A DNA stretch of 64,000 bases from Stomorhina lunata (GCA_933228675.1 OW121743.1:11410464-11474463), one strand, 5' to 3'. Positions 34,401-46,330 are shown, numbered from the stretch's first letter. Notes: generated from the letters alone by a model not told the origin. Numbers and translations: made by a program.

Positions 34401-34862
34401 AGTCTTCCTATCGTCAACTTTTCTATAGAAAAGTCTTCCTATCGTCAACTTTTCTATAGAAAAGTCTTCCTATCGTCAACTTTTCTATAGAAAAGTCTTC
34501 CTATCGTCAACTTTTCTATAGAAAAGTCTTCCTATCGTCAACTTTTCTATAGAAAAGTCTTCCTATCGTCAACTTTTCTATAGAAAAGTCTTCCTATCGT
34601 CAACTTTTCTATAGAAAAGTCTTCCTATCGTCAACTTTTCTATAGAAAAGTCTTCCTATCGTCAACTTTTCTATAGAAAAGTCTTCCTATCGTCAACTTT
34701 TCTATAGAAAAGTCTTCCTATCGTCAACTTTTCTATAGAAAAGTCTTCCTATCGTCAACTTTTCTATAGAAAAGTCTTCCTATCGTCAACTTTTCTATAG
34801 AAAAGTCTTCCTATCGTCAACTTTTCTATAGAAAAGTCTTCCTATCGTTAACTTTTCTATAG
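34401..34862. repeat. Homogenised 31-bp subarray, ~15 copies
   Basis: The related monomer TCTTCCTATCGTCAACTTTT plus CTATAGAAAAG is one base shorter than the preceding family and is virtually invariant over about 450 bp. That indicates recent local amplification. It ends at AAAATTCCTCCTATTGCAGG. Confidence 0.95.
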
Positions 34863-35690
34863 AAAATTCCTCCTATTGCAGGAAGTGTTACAAACCTCAC
34901 CACAAACCCAATATACCCTTTCCTTCTATGGGCATAAAAATGTTTTAAATACTAAAGAAATGTTTTGGTTCTAAAAAAACAAGAAGTAAATTATCTATGG
35001 CATAGGCGTGTGATGGTTCTTCATTATTTTGCTTTCCTCTTCCTCATTGTACTCCACCTCATCTTGTCTAACTTTGACATAGACTTAAACTAAACCCAAG
35101 TTTAATTAAAAATTCAATGGCTTTTTTTCTCCTCTTATTTTCTTAGATCATTTCGTTCGTATTTATTTTAAATGGAAAAAAAAGACTTTATTAGCCGTGA
35201 TGGCATTGAAGGGAAAGAAATATCTACTACTACCAGAATTATATAACAAAGAAGCTATTGCTCCGAAGAAAAAAAATTTAAGCCAACGAAAATAAAGTAA
35301 TAAAATTGTAGAATACTTCAGATGATTAGGGAGGAAGTTGCCATTGGAGAGTCAGGGGGCACCAGCCACAACATTAATTAAAAAATCGTTTAAATATAAT
35401 AAAGATTAGGCTGTAACACTGTGTAACATCGTGATAAGTCAAGACTAAGGGAATTCTTCGTGTATTGGGAGCTCTGGGGAATTAATAGATAAAAGGTTAA
35501 TGAACTTTGAGTATGTTTTAGATGGATTTGGGCAAGAAATCATAGGTCATTCAGTGAAGTCATAGCGAATTATAAAGATAATTAAATCGAATGAATTGGA
35601 TTAAGGTAATACATGTAGAGATAATTTGATGATCTTTTATAGTAATAATACGAAAACAATTATTTGATATTTAACAGAATTTATAAGGTG
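34863..35690. other. No supported gene
   Basis: Single-copy DNA with no recognised frame or repeat. Confidence 0.4.
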
Positions 35691-35890
35691 TAGTAAAAAG
35701 TAGTACGTGATTTTCCTCTATAGCAAATATTCTAAAATATTTATATTTTGGAAGTACAACAACTCCATACATTCGTTTTGAAAAGTCCCATTAAAAAGAG
35801 AGTATACCGCTTTTACTCCAATTCAGGTAACTCTTAAAAGAGACGATTTTCTAATGAGATAAAGCTAAGGCACACACACGTGCTCATGAA
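35690..35890 (+). repeat. ~180-bp dispersed repeat, copy 1 of 3
   Basis: It contains ACTCCATACATTCGTTTTGA, AAAGTCCCATTAAAAAGAGA and TATACCGCTTTTA, then GGCACACACACGTGCTC. The same series is at 52480-52660 (same strand), and part of it, inverted, at 45130-45250. Non-coding; class unknown. Confidence 0.75.
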
Positions 35891-36204
35891 ATAAATGTTT
35901 GTTTGTGCGTTTTTTATTGTTCCTTCTCCACTTTAATTTCACTTTTGACAGAATACAAATGTATGGAGTGCAAAATCTTTATATTAGAGGATCTTTGGTG
36001 AAATACCAAGTCAGTCTGCCAAAATTTATCTATGAATTATTGATCTTGATGCTGTGTCAGCCAAAATTGCATTATTTTGGAATAAGTCGAATAAGTTCCG
36101 GAGATTTTAAGGTTAAACATGGATGACGCTTTGGAAGGCTACTAGTAAAGACGTTGGTGACCATCATATAAGCACTTTTTCGTTCGATGAAGGACGGATA
36201 AAAA

Positions 36205-36395
36205 ATAGCTCGATACAACATATGGATTACTTACATCAATATCAAGCAAAAACGGTCATAGCAATCAGCCGGTGCAAAAAGTGCCCAAACCAAAATTGAC
36301 TGCCAGGAAGGTATTGCTCTATGTTGGATAAGATTGGTGGGGAATCATTTCCTTCGAGCTAGTGCCCTACGACCAAGGAGGAGATGAAAAGAACT
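36205..36395 (+). pseudogene. Mariner (Mos1/DD34D-type) transposase fragment
   Basis: The plus strand encodes WITYINIKQKRS, then after a shift VQKVPKPKLTARKVLLYV and DWWGIISFELVPYDQ. This matches the region between the first two catalytic Asp residues of classical mariner transposases (WITYDN.. / AKPGLTARKVLLCVWWDW..GIIHYELLP). A stop replaces the Trp in the VWWDW stretch and one frameshift is present. No terminal repeats were recognised. It belongs to a different mariner group from the three other transposases in this window. Confidence 0.75.
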
Positions 36396-36919
36396 CGTCT
36401 TTCCGATGATGTATTCATTCCAGATAAATGTGGCTCGTTTCGATAGGAAAGATTCTCAATGATTATTCCTCCAGACTGTGTTTGTACAGTCTGATAGAAA
36501 GGCAAGAAGAAGCTGCAATCAGGTTTTCAAACTAAATATTTGGATTTTATATTGAAGGAAGATAGTATCGGAGGAAGACTTTCGTGGACTTCATAGTCTA
36601 AGAGAGTCTGATCAATAAATTATCACTCTAACTTAACCGAATCTTAGGATAAAATGGGAACAACGTGCTCCAAAAAAACCGCACTTGAACTTTATCGTTT
36701 GTCATTTATCGTATAGTATAAAGTTCTATTGCTGTCAGTTCAGATGATACAGAGTTAGAACTTTATAATTTCTATATTTTGCCAGTAGCTAATTAAGCAT
36801 TTGGTTACCGTTCCAGCAACAGAAGCCTTTTAGAATGACAAGCTAGGGAATTTTAACTTTGGCAATTATTTCTAGGCAGAACTAATGGACAAGTCTACCT
36901 ATAGCACCCAACTCATAAT

Positions 36920-37090
36920 TGATGCATCATCACCAGAACTCTAGATATAAGTATTCCAAGTAATGGTCTTCTTAACTGCGTAACCTCGCACGCAGTTGAG
37001 ACTCTTGCATCAGACCACTTACCCATATTCGTAAGACTTAATCCACGCAACGATTTCATAGTCTCTGGACACCTCTACCGACCGGTGCCC
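36920..37090 (+). pseudogene. Non-LTR retrotransposon endonuclease fragment
   Basis: The translated plus strand ends with LLNCVTSHAVETLASDHLPI and FVRLNPRNDFI. SDHLPI is the terminal motif of the apurinic-like endonuclease (EEP) domain found in LINEs, where the His and Asp are active-site residues. Only the last ~50 residues of the domain are present. A diverged copy of the segment after SDHLPI (RLNRRNDFIVFERLYRSVF) lies at 38536-38620. Confidence 0.65.
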
Positions 37091-37179
37091 TTTAAAATGC
37101 TCAACATAGAGAGGCGGTTTCGTCAAATCATTAAAGCAGTTGACATTTGCTTTATTTGATTTCTACCCGAGACATGTTG

Positions 37180-37225
37180 GATCGTTGAGGACCTATGCTC
37201 CACTGGGAGTCAATGGTAACAAAGG
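37180..37225 (+). mobile_element. LINE 3' tail fragment
   Basis: ATCGTTGAGGACCTATGCTC then CACTGGGAGTCAATGG matches the terminal coding end (CSTGSQ) of the LINE copies at 26.5, 29.0 and 29.4 kb. It directly abuts the left end of the following mariner relic. Confidence 0.6.
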
Positions 37226-37249
37226 AAGAGGCATGTTATGACAGATTTT

Positions 37250-38115
37250 CACATGTTTTGGGTTTTTCAACAGGGACGCTACAAAACTTCAGCGACAGGG
37301 ACAGCAGACGACGCCATATTTCTTGCTGCCTTTTTGGCATTTCTCATCAGTAAGGTTTATCATTTCATGATGGAAAGATATACGAGCCAACTACCAGTCG
37401 AAATTATTAAAACTTACCAGCGAAATTCGAAGTCAGTGGCCTCAGCGTTAAGAGCGCTACATCCAATTTATGATGAGGCTCTTTTCTGACTCAAGGGCTT
37501 CGTCAATAAACATAATATGCTTTATTAGTCAGGCAGCAATCCACACCTACTCCGTGAGTCATCATTGCATCCCGAAAAAATTACGGTTTGATGCGGTTTA
37601 TGGGCCGGCGGCGTCATTCTTCCGTGATGATCAAGACCGGCACGTTACTCTAAATGGGAATAGCTACCGTTTAATGATAACCGAATATTTTTGGCCCAAA
37701 TTGGATGATATGGACTTGAAGGGCATGTGGTTTCAACAGGCCGGCGCCACACAGCGAATGTCACAATCAATTTATTGAAAACCAAGTTTGGCGAACGTGT
37801 TATCTCACGAAATGGTTCAGTCGATTGGCCGCCTCGATTGTGCGATTTGACGCCGTTACATTATTTTCTATGGGGCTACGTCAAGTCTATCTTATATGCC
37901 AACAAGATAGCGTCGAATGATGAACTTCGTACGAAAATCGAACGTGAAATTCCAGCAGTATCGGTCATTTTATGCTTAAAAAACGCCGGTAAATTGGGTT
38001 CAGCATTTGGGCATTCCAGACGCTGAACCTGCTCTAGAAACACACACAGACTCACAATAATAAAAGTTTTTCCATGGTCTATAATACCTTTTCTGGTGAA
38101 GTCTCCTGAAACACG
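37250..38115 (+). mobile_element. Internally deleted mariner-type element
   Basis: The limits are approximate. A possible eroded terminal repeat starts near GGGTTTTTCAACAGGGACGC (37259), with a weak counterpart near 38100. A typical complete copy would be about 1.3 kb. This one is shorter because more than a third of the transposase gene is missing. Confidence 0.6.
37372..38026 (+). pseudogene. Mariner-superfamily transposase, deleted and frameshifted
   Basis: The start MERYTSQLPVEIIKTYQRN (about 37372) is intact. The frame then runs to IYDEALF and jumps, after loss of the DNA-binding linker and the first catalytic segment, to GFVNKHN (about 37498). From there, LMITEYFWPKLDDMDLKGMW and FQQAGA follow: the second catalytic Asp is changed to Ala (GAC to GCC, about 37741). 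A 7-bp deletion just after it shifts the frame. The remainder (WPPRLCDLTPLHYFLWGYVK, third Asp present) is in another frame and ends at about 38026. Three independent lesions make it inactive. Confidence 0.88.
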
Positions 38116-38194
38116 GTGAATTTATTTTTTCTAGGAAGATTCAGGTATCGGGACGACAATAACTCAGTCGATTACTTACTTTACTTAAATGTCC

Positions 38195-38440
38195 TACATT
38201 TACAACCTGTTCGATCTTGTGCGCATATTCTCTAATTTCATAGGTCAAGCTTTAAATGATTTAGGGTGGACCGTTTTTTATTCATAGTAATTGTTTTTTT
38301 TTTTCATTAGTGGGCTTCTAGCCCGACGTCATAACCTATATTTTTATCGTTCTTATGGGAGAACTCACAGTACGTGTTAGCTCATTACATTAACGGGTGT
38401 TAACGTAGTTCCCCGAGTGATACAGTGAGAAGGTCCAGTG
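38195..38440 (+). repeat. Dispersed repeat, copy 1 of 2
   Basis: It contains TCGATCTTGTGCGCATATTC, GCTTCTAGCCCGACGTC, TTAGCTCATTACATTAACGG and GTTCCCCGAGTGAT. It matches 49550-49830 in the same order and orientation. Non-coding; not assigned to a family. Confidence 0.75.
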
Positions 38441-39896
38441 TGCACAGTTGAGATAAAGAATAATCAAGATAAGTCTGGGCTTACCAAGTTATGTCTAATA
38501 AAAACCGTTGCTTGGTATCCAACATCCCCTAACTAAGACTTAATCGACGCAACGATTTTATCGTTTTTGAGCGCCTTTATCGATCGGTATTCCATTGATC
38601 CACGGATGCTTTTTAAAATGAAAGTCCAACTGTTGTCGCTCATCATACCCTCGTTCCAAAATCCTTGGTATCGTTTTTCGTTTTTTTTTTCAAATCTTGG
38701 TGTAGACGCTATCGTAGCTTGTATCACCGAAGTTTTCAGGAAAAAAATCGAGAAGGGAATGTAGAAAATGTATTTTGAGAGACATTCGAGCTCCAATCTT
38801 AAAATCTTTTTTCAATAAACTCTCGATTATCTTTTTTCTAATCGAACTCCGGGGACTTTCGGTTACCGAGAATGTTGTGAGAAATGGTAAACATGCTGCA
38901 GCTCCATTGGTCGTTAAATATTTTGTAAAGTTTTTGTCGGTTTTCATAACATTTTTAGTGGCACCAACCGCTGACTGTTATTGTCATAGCACAGCGCTAT
39001 CAACATTCGAGGACTCACAAACTAAAACCAATTTTGAAAAACAAAGTCCGGACTTGAATTCAGCACCTCCAATAACGTGAATATATGTTAACATCTACTC
39101 TGATCCAAAAGTTGAGGGTAATTTGTAAGCTTATGTAATTGTTTTCTACAAGAATCTGAGAAAGTCTTCCTGATTCAGGCGTGTCTCTTCCAGTACAGTA
39201 CGGTTCGGGTTATGAGACGATAATCAGTCTATCAGTTAGCAGTGGACAAGAAATTGTGATGCTGTAACTTCATTTTACCAGATCTGACCGTAAGGTTTAG
39301 CATTTGAGACTATATGCCTACTCATATATATTCCAAGAATCAAGGTAAAGGAAGGATTCAGAATTGCTTATCCCTAACTACGATGGATGTGATAGAAATA
39401 GCAACAAAGAGGCAGATGTCGGGGACTATAATGAATTGCCGTTGGCCTCTCCGGGTATTAATCCAAAATTAAACCTTAGCTTCTGACCACTAAATGATAA
39501 TTGGTTGGATGTTGTTGTAGTGCTTAAAGCTTATAGAGGAATATTGGAACTTTGAGGTATTTAAAACCGACTTAAAAGGTAATATATATATATATTTTTT
39601 TTTTTGTATTGGAACAACGCTTAGGGAATGGACCCTACATTGCATTGTGTTGTAACTAGGAAAAAATATTGTGGGAAGGAGCATAGATTGAGTAGTGTTA
39701 ATCGATATTCGTTTTGAACCTTTGGATATTATAACTAGAAGAGAAGACTGATGTAGAAAGTTTATTCTACATTTGTGCTGTGCGGCTAAAACACGAGTTT
39801 CTCTACTGGGTAATCGACTACAAAGGGATGAGCCCTTGTTAGAGTTCGCGTGGTAAGAAGAACAAGGAGCAAGATTCCTAATTTTCTTTAATCATA
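38441..39896. other. No intact gene; LINE-like fragment at the start
   Basis: 38536-38620 is the diverged partner of the LINE segment at 37030-37085. Overlapping short frames at 38533-39080 on both strands have no recognised domain. A (TA)n/T-run lies at about 39580-39606. Confidence 0.45.
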
Positions 39897-39898
39897 TA

Positions 39899-41193
39899 AT
39901 GGGTGTTTTTTTAGAGGTATAGAACTTCGAATTGAAATAAAACACAAGAAAATCGTTTTAATGTCCATCAATTTGGCTTTATTGGAAGGATAATTTTATG
40001 CCATTAATGTTTAAATATGATTTCGGGCATTTGGCAGCCGCGGCTGGCTCGAATAAAGCCAATTCTACAGGTCCAATTTTCAACTACTTTTTCGAGCATA
40101 TGGGCCGTATTTTGGCAATAACGCCACGAATGTTGGCTTCCAAGTCCCCTAACGTTTCTGGTTTGTTGGCGTAGACGAGCGACTTCACATATTCCCAAAG
40201 AAAATAATCTAGTGGTGTCAAATCGCACGATCTTGGTGGCCAATTGACAGATTAATTCCGCGAAATTATGCGCTCATCGAATGTTTCCTTCAATAAATCA
40301 ATTGTGACTTGCGCTGTGTTGCGCCGTCTTGTTGGAACCACAACTCATCCACATTCATGCCATCCAATTGGGGAACAAAATAGTCTGTTATCATGGCTCT
40401 ATACCGGTCTCCATTTATGGTAACTGACTCTCCAGCATTATTTCGGAAGAAGTATGGCCCAATGACTCCACCAGCCCATAGAGCACACCAAACAGTCAGT
40501 TTTTGTGGATGTAATGGCGTCTCAAGGGTCTCATGTGGATTCTCTTCACTCCAAATGCGGCAATTTTGCTTGTTGACGTAGCCATTCAACCAAAAATGAG
40601 CCTAATCACTGAACAAAATTTTGCGATGAAAATCAGCATCAATATCAATCTCATTTTCGGCCCATACACCAAAATCACGACGCATTGCATGGTCTCGCGG
40701 CTTTAATTCTTGCACAAGCTGGATCTTGTAAGGTCGCAAGCCAAGATCTTTGCGCAAAATCTTCCATAAAGTTGATGGACAAAGCTCCAATTGCTGTGCA
40801 CGGTGGCGAATCGATTCATTCGGGTCCTCTTCAACACTTTGCTCTACAGCGGCAATTGTTTCTTCGGTGCGCACTGTTCGACGTCGCTGCGGATGCGTAT
40901 TATCACATGGAGTAAACGTAGTGCAAAAACGATCTATGGTTAACCGAATTAATTGCTCTGATGGACGATTATGTCGACCATAAAATGGACGGAGCTTGCG
41001 GTAAACTTCGCGAACTAAACCATTATTTTCGAAATAAATTTGCACGATTTGCAAGCGTTGTTCTTTTGTCAACCTGTTCATGATGAAATGGCAAACCAAA
41101 CTAAATATTAATCACTTGACAGCTGACAAAATGGCCGCCAGTTAAAAAAGTGATGCCAACTTAAAGTTCTATACCTCAATAAAAAATACCCGA
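39899..41193 (-). mobile_element. Nearly complete 1.3-kb mariner-type transposon
   Basis: Terminal inverted repeats of about 28 bp: left ATGGGTGTTTTTTTAGAGGT then ATAGAACTT; right, complemented, TCGGGTATTTTTTATTGAGG then TATAGAACTT. TA flanks both ends (39897-39898 and 41194-41195), as expected for Tc1/mariner. Its 1,295 bp is the usual mariner size. The transposase lies on the minus strand and fills most of the element. Confidence 0.93.
40004..41081 (-). pseudogene. Mariner-superfamily transposase, near full length with four lesions
   Basis: The start MNRLTKEQRLQIVQIYFEN is at 41081, followed by a helix-turn-helix DNA-binding region (residues ~1-110). The first catalytic Asp is in KILFSD; the next codon, normally Glu of SDEAHF, is a stop (TAG, about 40602). 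The frame continues with GYVNKQNCRIWSEENP, VWCALWAGGVIGPYFF and WFQQDGA (second Asp, about 40310). A 7-bp deletion then shifts the frame. A stop follows at RN*SV, and WPPRSCDLTPLDYFLWEYVK holds the third Asp (about 40208). A one-base loss near 40110 shifts it again to the true C-terminus HMLEKVVENWTCRIGFIRAS, ending at 40004. About 345 residues in total, the family norm. Clearly dead but relatively young. Confidence 0.92.
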
Positions 41194-41195
41194 TA

Positions 41196-42960
41196 CCAAT
41201 ATAGAAGCGATAGAACAGTAAAACTCATCACACATTTCGCTCGAAGCTTCAATTAGGCTGTTTAGGATCTAAAATTTGGTGTTTGACTTTTCATTGACAG
41301 AGTCGTTAACATCTATATAACATGCGAGCAAAAAACAAGACAAGAGTTGGACAATCCTAGGACATCCTACTTCCCAACATCCTTTGGATAGCATGTACCA
41401 TTAACAATTTCAGTATAAATCTCTTAATAAATCCCTAAAATCTCAAAAGTGTTTAAGTTTTATTGATTTAATTTCTATTAAGACCAAAATCAAATATCCG
41501 CTTTAGGTTTCCAGACTAAGAAGATGAGGTAGGTTAGGGTTTTTCCATAAAAATTTGTACAACTGCCACAAATAAATAAAAACAACAACTAAAAGAGACA
41601 ATAATCTATTATGTCAATAGAAAGAAAAAAAGCAAACACAGGCACTTTTAAAGAACTCGAGAAACAGTGGCAGTGGTCAGGGCTAAAGAGGCAACATTTA
41701 AGCAAAAAGAAAAGAAATAATAAACAGACAATAATAATAATATTTTTAGTTAATGTTGAGTTGACAAAAAAAGAGGGTTAAAGAAAAGAGAGTGATGGTG
41801 AGAGAGAGAGGGAGAGAATTTATAAAACAATAATAAACAGCTGTGAGAAAATTAACAGTAATATGTTAGGAATTATGAGGTTAACAGTGGTGTTAGTTAA
41901 ATGTTAAGTTTTAATGTTAATTTTGTAGAAATGAGAGAGTAACAGGTTTTTTTGTGGATGTTTAACATTTGTGTGGATTTTATTGGTTAGTGTTAACATT
42001 TGTTTCTACCTTAACATGTGTGATGTTGTTAAAGTGATAGATTTTTTCATGTAAAAAGAGCTAATGAGATGTTAAGGCAACGTTAGTTGAACGCCGGCAT
42101 TTAACGTTAAAACAACGTCATTTCAAGACGAAGCGCGTTACGTTTTTGTTTCGAAAAATTTTAAGAGGAAAATAAAAGAATTTGAAGAAATATAAACAAA
42201 AAGATAAATTGAAAATAAAACTAAATAATAAACAAAAAATATTTCGAAATTAGGAAAATTTTGAAAGAAAACTAAAATTTAAAGAAAAAGTTAGTAAATG
42301 TGGTTCTTTAGTATAAAAAATATTTTTTGAAAATAGATTTAATTAAGAAAAATATTAAAGAATTTTTGAAAATTGAGGAAAATTTCAAATGAAAAAAAAT
42401 AAAATGAAAAAATATAATAAAAACTTGTGTTTAGTTACAAAAATATTTTCTAAAAATTGAAAATAGTAAAGAAAAATATTTCAAAGTAAAATGAAAGTGA
42501 AGAAAATTTAGTTAAAATTACTAAAAAATTTTGTAATGAAAGGAATTTCAATTAAAAAGTTTAACTGTAGTGTATTGCACTAAGATCCCAATTTATTACA
42601 ATTATTTATTATTGTAGTTAATAGGAATTTCTTTAGAAAATGCATGAATTTCAGGAAAACCTAAATTTAAAAAGTATTTTTTAAAAAATAAAATTAGTAA
42701 AGAAAAATATTTTAAAATGAATTAAAGAAAATTTGGTTAAAATTACTCAAAATTTTTGTAAAGAAAGAAATTTCTTTAGAAAGAAAAAAAACACATGAAT
42801 TTCGGGAAAAGAAAAATTTTCAAAACGTGTATGATTTGGATATTATTAATTAAAGTTTTCAAAATGAAATATTAAACTCAAAAATCTTGAAGATTTTATG
42901 AAAAAAAAAGTTTATAAACCAAAAAATGTTAAAATAAAATGAACAAAATTTGGAAATAAA
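41196..42960. other. A+T-rich DNA, GA-rich patch, no gene
   Basis: No gene seen. A GAGAGAGAG-type purine patch is at about 41790-41815 and poly-(AAT) at 41720-41745. From about 42130 the sequence becomes a run of A-rich, low-complexity text in which long frames on the minus strand are spurious. Confidence 0.45.
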
Positions 42961-42964
42961 CTAA

Positions 42965-43080
42965 CCCCCTAATTCATAAACGAAAAATATTGCTATAACA
43001 CGCTTATAATTCAAATTTTCCATACAAAATTCCTACCATAAGACTGTGATAATTTTATAATTCGTTTACGAATTAGGGGG
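42965..43080. mobile_element. 116-bp MITE with ~22-bp inverted ends
   Basis: The ends CCCCCTAATTCATAAACG and CGTTTACGAATTAGGGGG are inverted copies with one or two mismatches. TAA is repeated on each side (42962-42964 and 43081-43083). A 3-bp TWA-type duplication would fit the PIF/Harbinger group. It has no coding capacity and is therefore non-autonomous. Confidence 0.72.
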
Positions 43081-43083
43081 TAA

Positions 43084-45120
43084 AATTATAGAAATTTAGT
43101 AAAAATATAAAAATTAAAATTTTGTAAAAAAATGTGTCTAAGAAAAAACTGCAAACAAATTTTGAAAATAAAATGAAATTGGAAAAAATTAAATTGAAAA
43201 ATGTTTCTAAAAAAAAAAAATGTAAAGAAAAATATGAAATTGAAAAATGTTTAAAAAATATAAACAATTTGAGATAATTTGAAAACAAAAATTTCCTAAA
43301 AACAATAGTAAAAATTTAAATAAAAATTAAAATTTCGCGTAAAAAAAATTCAAAAAAAGCAAAAAAAAACTAGGTATAATATAATTTTTGAATTTTGCAA
43401 AGAAAATTTAAAAAATTAAAGATTATAATATAAATTTTGAATTTTTAAAAATTTTAAAATTGCAAAAATTAAAAGAAGAACTACAAAAAATATCAAAATT
43501 ATTGTAAAAGTCTTAAATTAAAAAGAAAAATTAAATAAAAAGCTTTAGTTTTAAATTTTTGTAAAATTTCAATTTACGAAAATATTAAAGAAATTTACGA
43601 AATTGAAAAAATGTAAACAATTGGAAATAAACTCAAGCCTGAAAAAAAATAAAAATTTCTTAACAAAAAATGGCAAAAATTTAAATACAAATTAAAATTT
43701 CCCATAGAGAAAATTTTGAAAATAAAATATTATTATATGCATCATTTTTAAATTTTAAAGAAAATTAAAAAAAAAAAAATTTTATGATATACATAATTTT
43801 TGAATTTTGCAAAAAAAAAAACATTTTAAAAATTAAATATTATAATATAAATTTTGAATTTTTCAAAATTTAAAAAAAATTTAAAGAAGAACCACAAAAA
43901 AAGCAGCAAAAATATTGTTTAAATCTTAAATAAAAACTAAAAAGAAAAATTACATCCAAATTTATAATTTCAAAATTTTGTCAAAAATTTTGTCTTCGCG
44001 ATCTAAACTTATTTCAAAAACTGAAATTTCTCAAAAATATAATTTTGCAAATGAAAACATTTTTAAATAACCCGAAAATTTTTTAAAGAAAGTGGAACAA
44101 AATTGAGGAAAAAACAAATTTACAAAAAATAAAAAAATTTAAAAATAAAATTTTGCCTAAAAATATTACAACAAAAAATTTTGTAAAAACTAAAATTAAA
44201 AAACTGAAAAAATTAAAAAATGTTTCAATATTTTATGAAATATTTGTGTGCTTCTTAGCAAAAACAGCTTAAGTCGAAAATAAAGCTTGTGAAAAAATCT
44301 CTTATTAGGCTCCTGCAGACATTTTTGGATGTCAATGATGTCGTCTTATATTGAAAACATCAAAAAATGTCTCAAGTTCCCTAAAAATATGCAAATTTTT
44401 TCAACTAAAAAAATTTGAAAATAAAATATAGAAGTCCTTCTATTAGAAAGAAGAAAAGGATAGAGCTTGACTATCTGGTCGTTACCTATGCTGATAGGTT
44501 TGATATTACATTTGTAAGACATCCAAAAATGTCTTGAGGTCCCTAAGAAATGGAAATTTTGTCAACTAAAATAATTTGATTAAGACCTGTTAAAAAAAAA
44601 TTGGGGAATCCTTAGGGGACCCCTCGATTCATTATAGGGTTAGGCTCTACTGTGTTACAGGTCATGGCAAGATTTATTATTAGCGAAAATAGCCGAAATA
44701 GTCAATGAATAAGTTAGTCTCGATTCTGAAGTTAATCTGAGCCATATGAAGTCACATATAGAAATGGATCATTAAGGAAACCACAAATAATGATTTAAAA
44801 AAAGGCATGTTCAGTCTAAGGGCCCTATGGTATATGTATATGGGAAAGACCAAACTTTGTCTAGGCTTGAATAGGAAAAATATAGACATGTTAACCGGCC
44901 ACTTAGTCTTAAATTCTAGGGTAAGTAGGAGGAATAAAAGGCCCTATAACATAAATAGTCTACGTGCTATTGATAATATTTAGAAATAAGTGCAAAATAT
45001 TCTCGGTTATTGTCCTTACTTCAAAAAATATTCTCGGTTATTGTCCTTACTTCAAACTCCCTGACATTCGGCGGCGAAAACTAAACGATGTCATGAGCTT
45101 TCGCTCATTGGATAATCGCC
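43084..45120. other. A-rich low-complexity DNA
   Basis: Up to about 44240 the sequence is dominated by AAAATTT-type words without a fixed unit. About 44300-44590 has two diverged copies of a ~190-bp piece (ACATTTTTGGATGTC and GACATCCAAAAATGTC, in opposite senses). No gene seen. Confidence 0.45.
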
Positions 45121-45129
45121 TCCCTTAGT

Positions 45130-45250
45130 TGTTTCTGAATTAGAGTAAAAGCTATATACTCTCTTTTTAATGGGACTTTTCAAAACGACCATACGGTAAA
45201 TCAATGTATGAAAGTGCAACATCTTTTTATTACATATAGAGTCTTTCTTA
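45130..45250 (-). repeat. ~180-bp dispersed repeat, copy 2 of 3 (inverted, partial)
   Basis: AGAGTAAAAGCTATATACTC and CTTTTTAATGGGACTTTTCA plus AAACGACCAT are the complement of the core at 35760-35825. The outer portions are lost. Confidence 0.7.
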
Positions 45251-46330
45251 TAGCAATATTAAAATTGTTTGTCTTGAGAAATCTGAAAAACATGGAACTA
45301 GAAATTAAAATTTTTGAAAATTCTTGAAAACTGTGTGACTTAGATGATTGAAAGCATAAAATTTTAACAAAATCGATTCTATTGAGGTTCAGTAAGTGTT
45401 TGAAATATTTTGATTTGAATCATGGACCATGTCTTTCTAGTCACTTTTTATTATCAAAACTTTTAAGTCAACTTAAGTGGTTGTTGCTAAGGACCATAGA
45501 CATTAGGTGGCAGATTTTCGCAAATTTCTATAATTTCAAATTGCAGGTATGGCGAAACGATTAAAGATATCGACCTAATTTTTTTCGATGTTATTCTACA
45601 ATTTGTTTGTTTTATGACACCGTCAAGTAGATTTATTATTTGTAATATTTGTTGAACAAAATTTTCAAAAAATTCAAAAATGATTTTTGAAAACGCCCTT
45701 TAGATTAAAATGATCGCAAGCGACAGGAAAAATATTGATCGTAAGCGAAAAGACTTAATTAAACAAAAACGGGAAATATTTTGGTCCATAACCTTTTGTT
45801 TGCTACTTTTGACAAACTAATTAAATTGTTTCCAAATGGTTAAGAAGTTATGGTGCAAAGTGTTGCATGTAAAGTTTTTAGTTTCACTTCAATAACTTTT
45901 AAGCTAATGGGCGGATTGTGGCGCAATATGCAGAAATTGGCCAATGGGTTTTTGGAATTTAAGACCAATTTTGAAAAGCATGTCTATTTCTGGCACAGTG
46001 GCCTCTACACTGGGCCAAAGTTGAGCACCATTGTATGTAAAACCTATTGGACCGTATAACTTTCGCAAATATAAATCTCTCGAAAAGATTTTTACACATT
46101 CGAAAACTACTTAAGAAAGAAAGAAATGCTTATAGTACTACGCTATCTATAATAGTTTAAGAGATATTTAACAAAATGTCACTAAAGATTATTTAAATCT
46201 ATGGGCTCGATATTCTACTATGAAAAAAACGAAGTAAATTTGGTCGTGTTTAAAAATAAACTCAACAATTTAGTAGTCTAAGGTCGTAGAATTGTAAATC
46301 ATGTCTTATTTAGAAATTTATTTATCCTTA
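45251..46330. other. No supported gene
   Basis: Single-copy A+T-rich DNA. The short frames at 45382-45564 and 45850-46059 show no domain. Confidence 0.4.
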
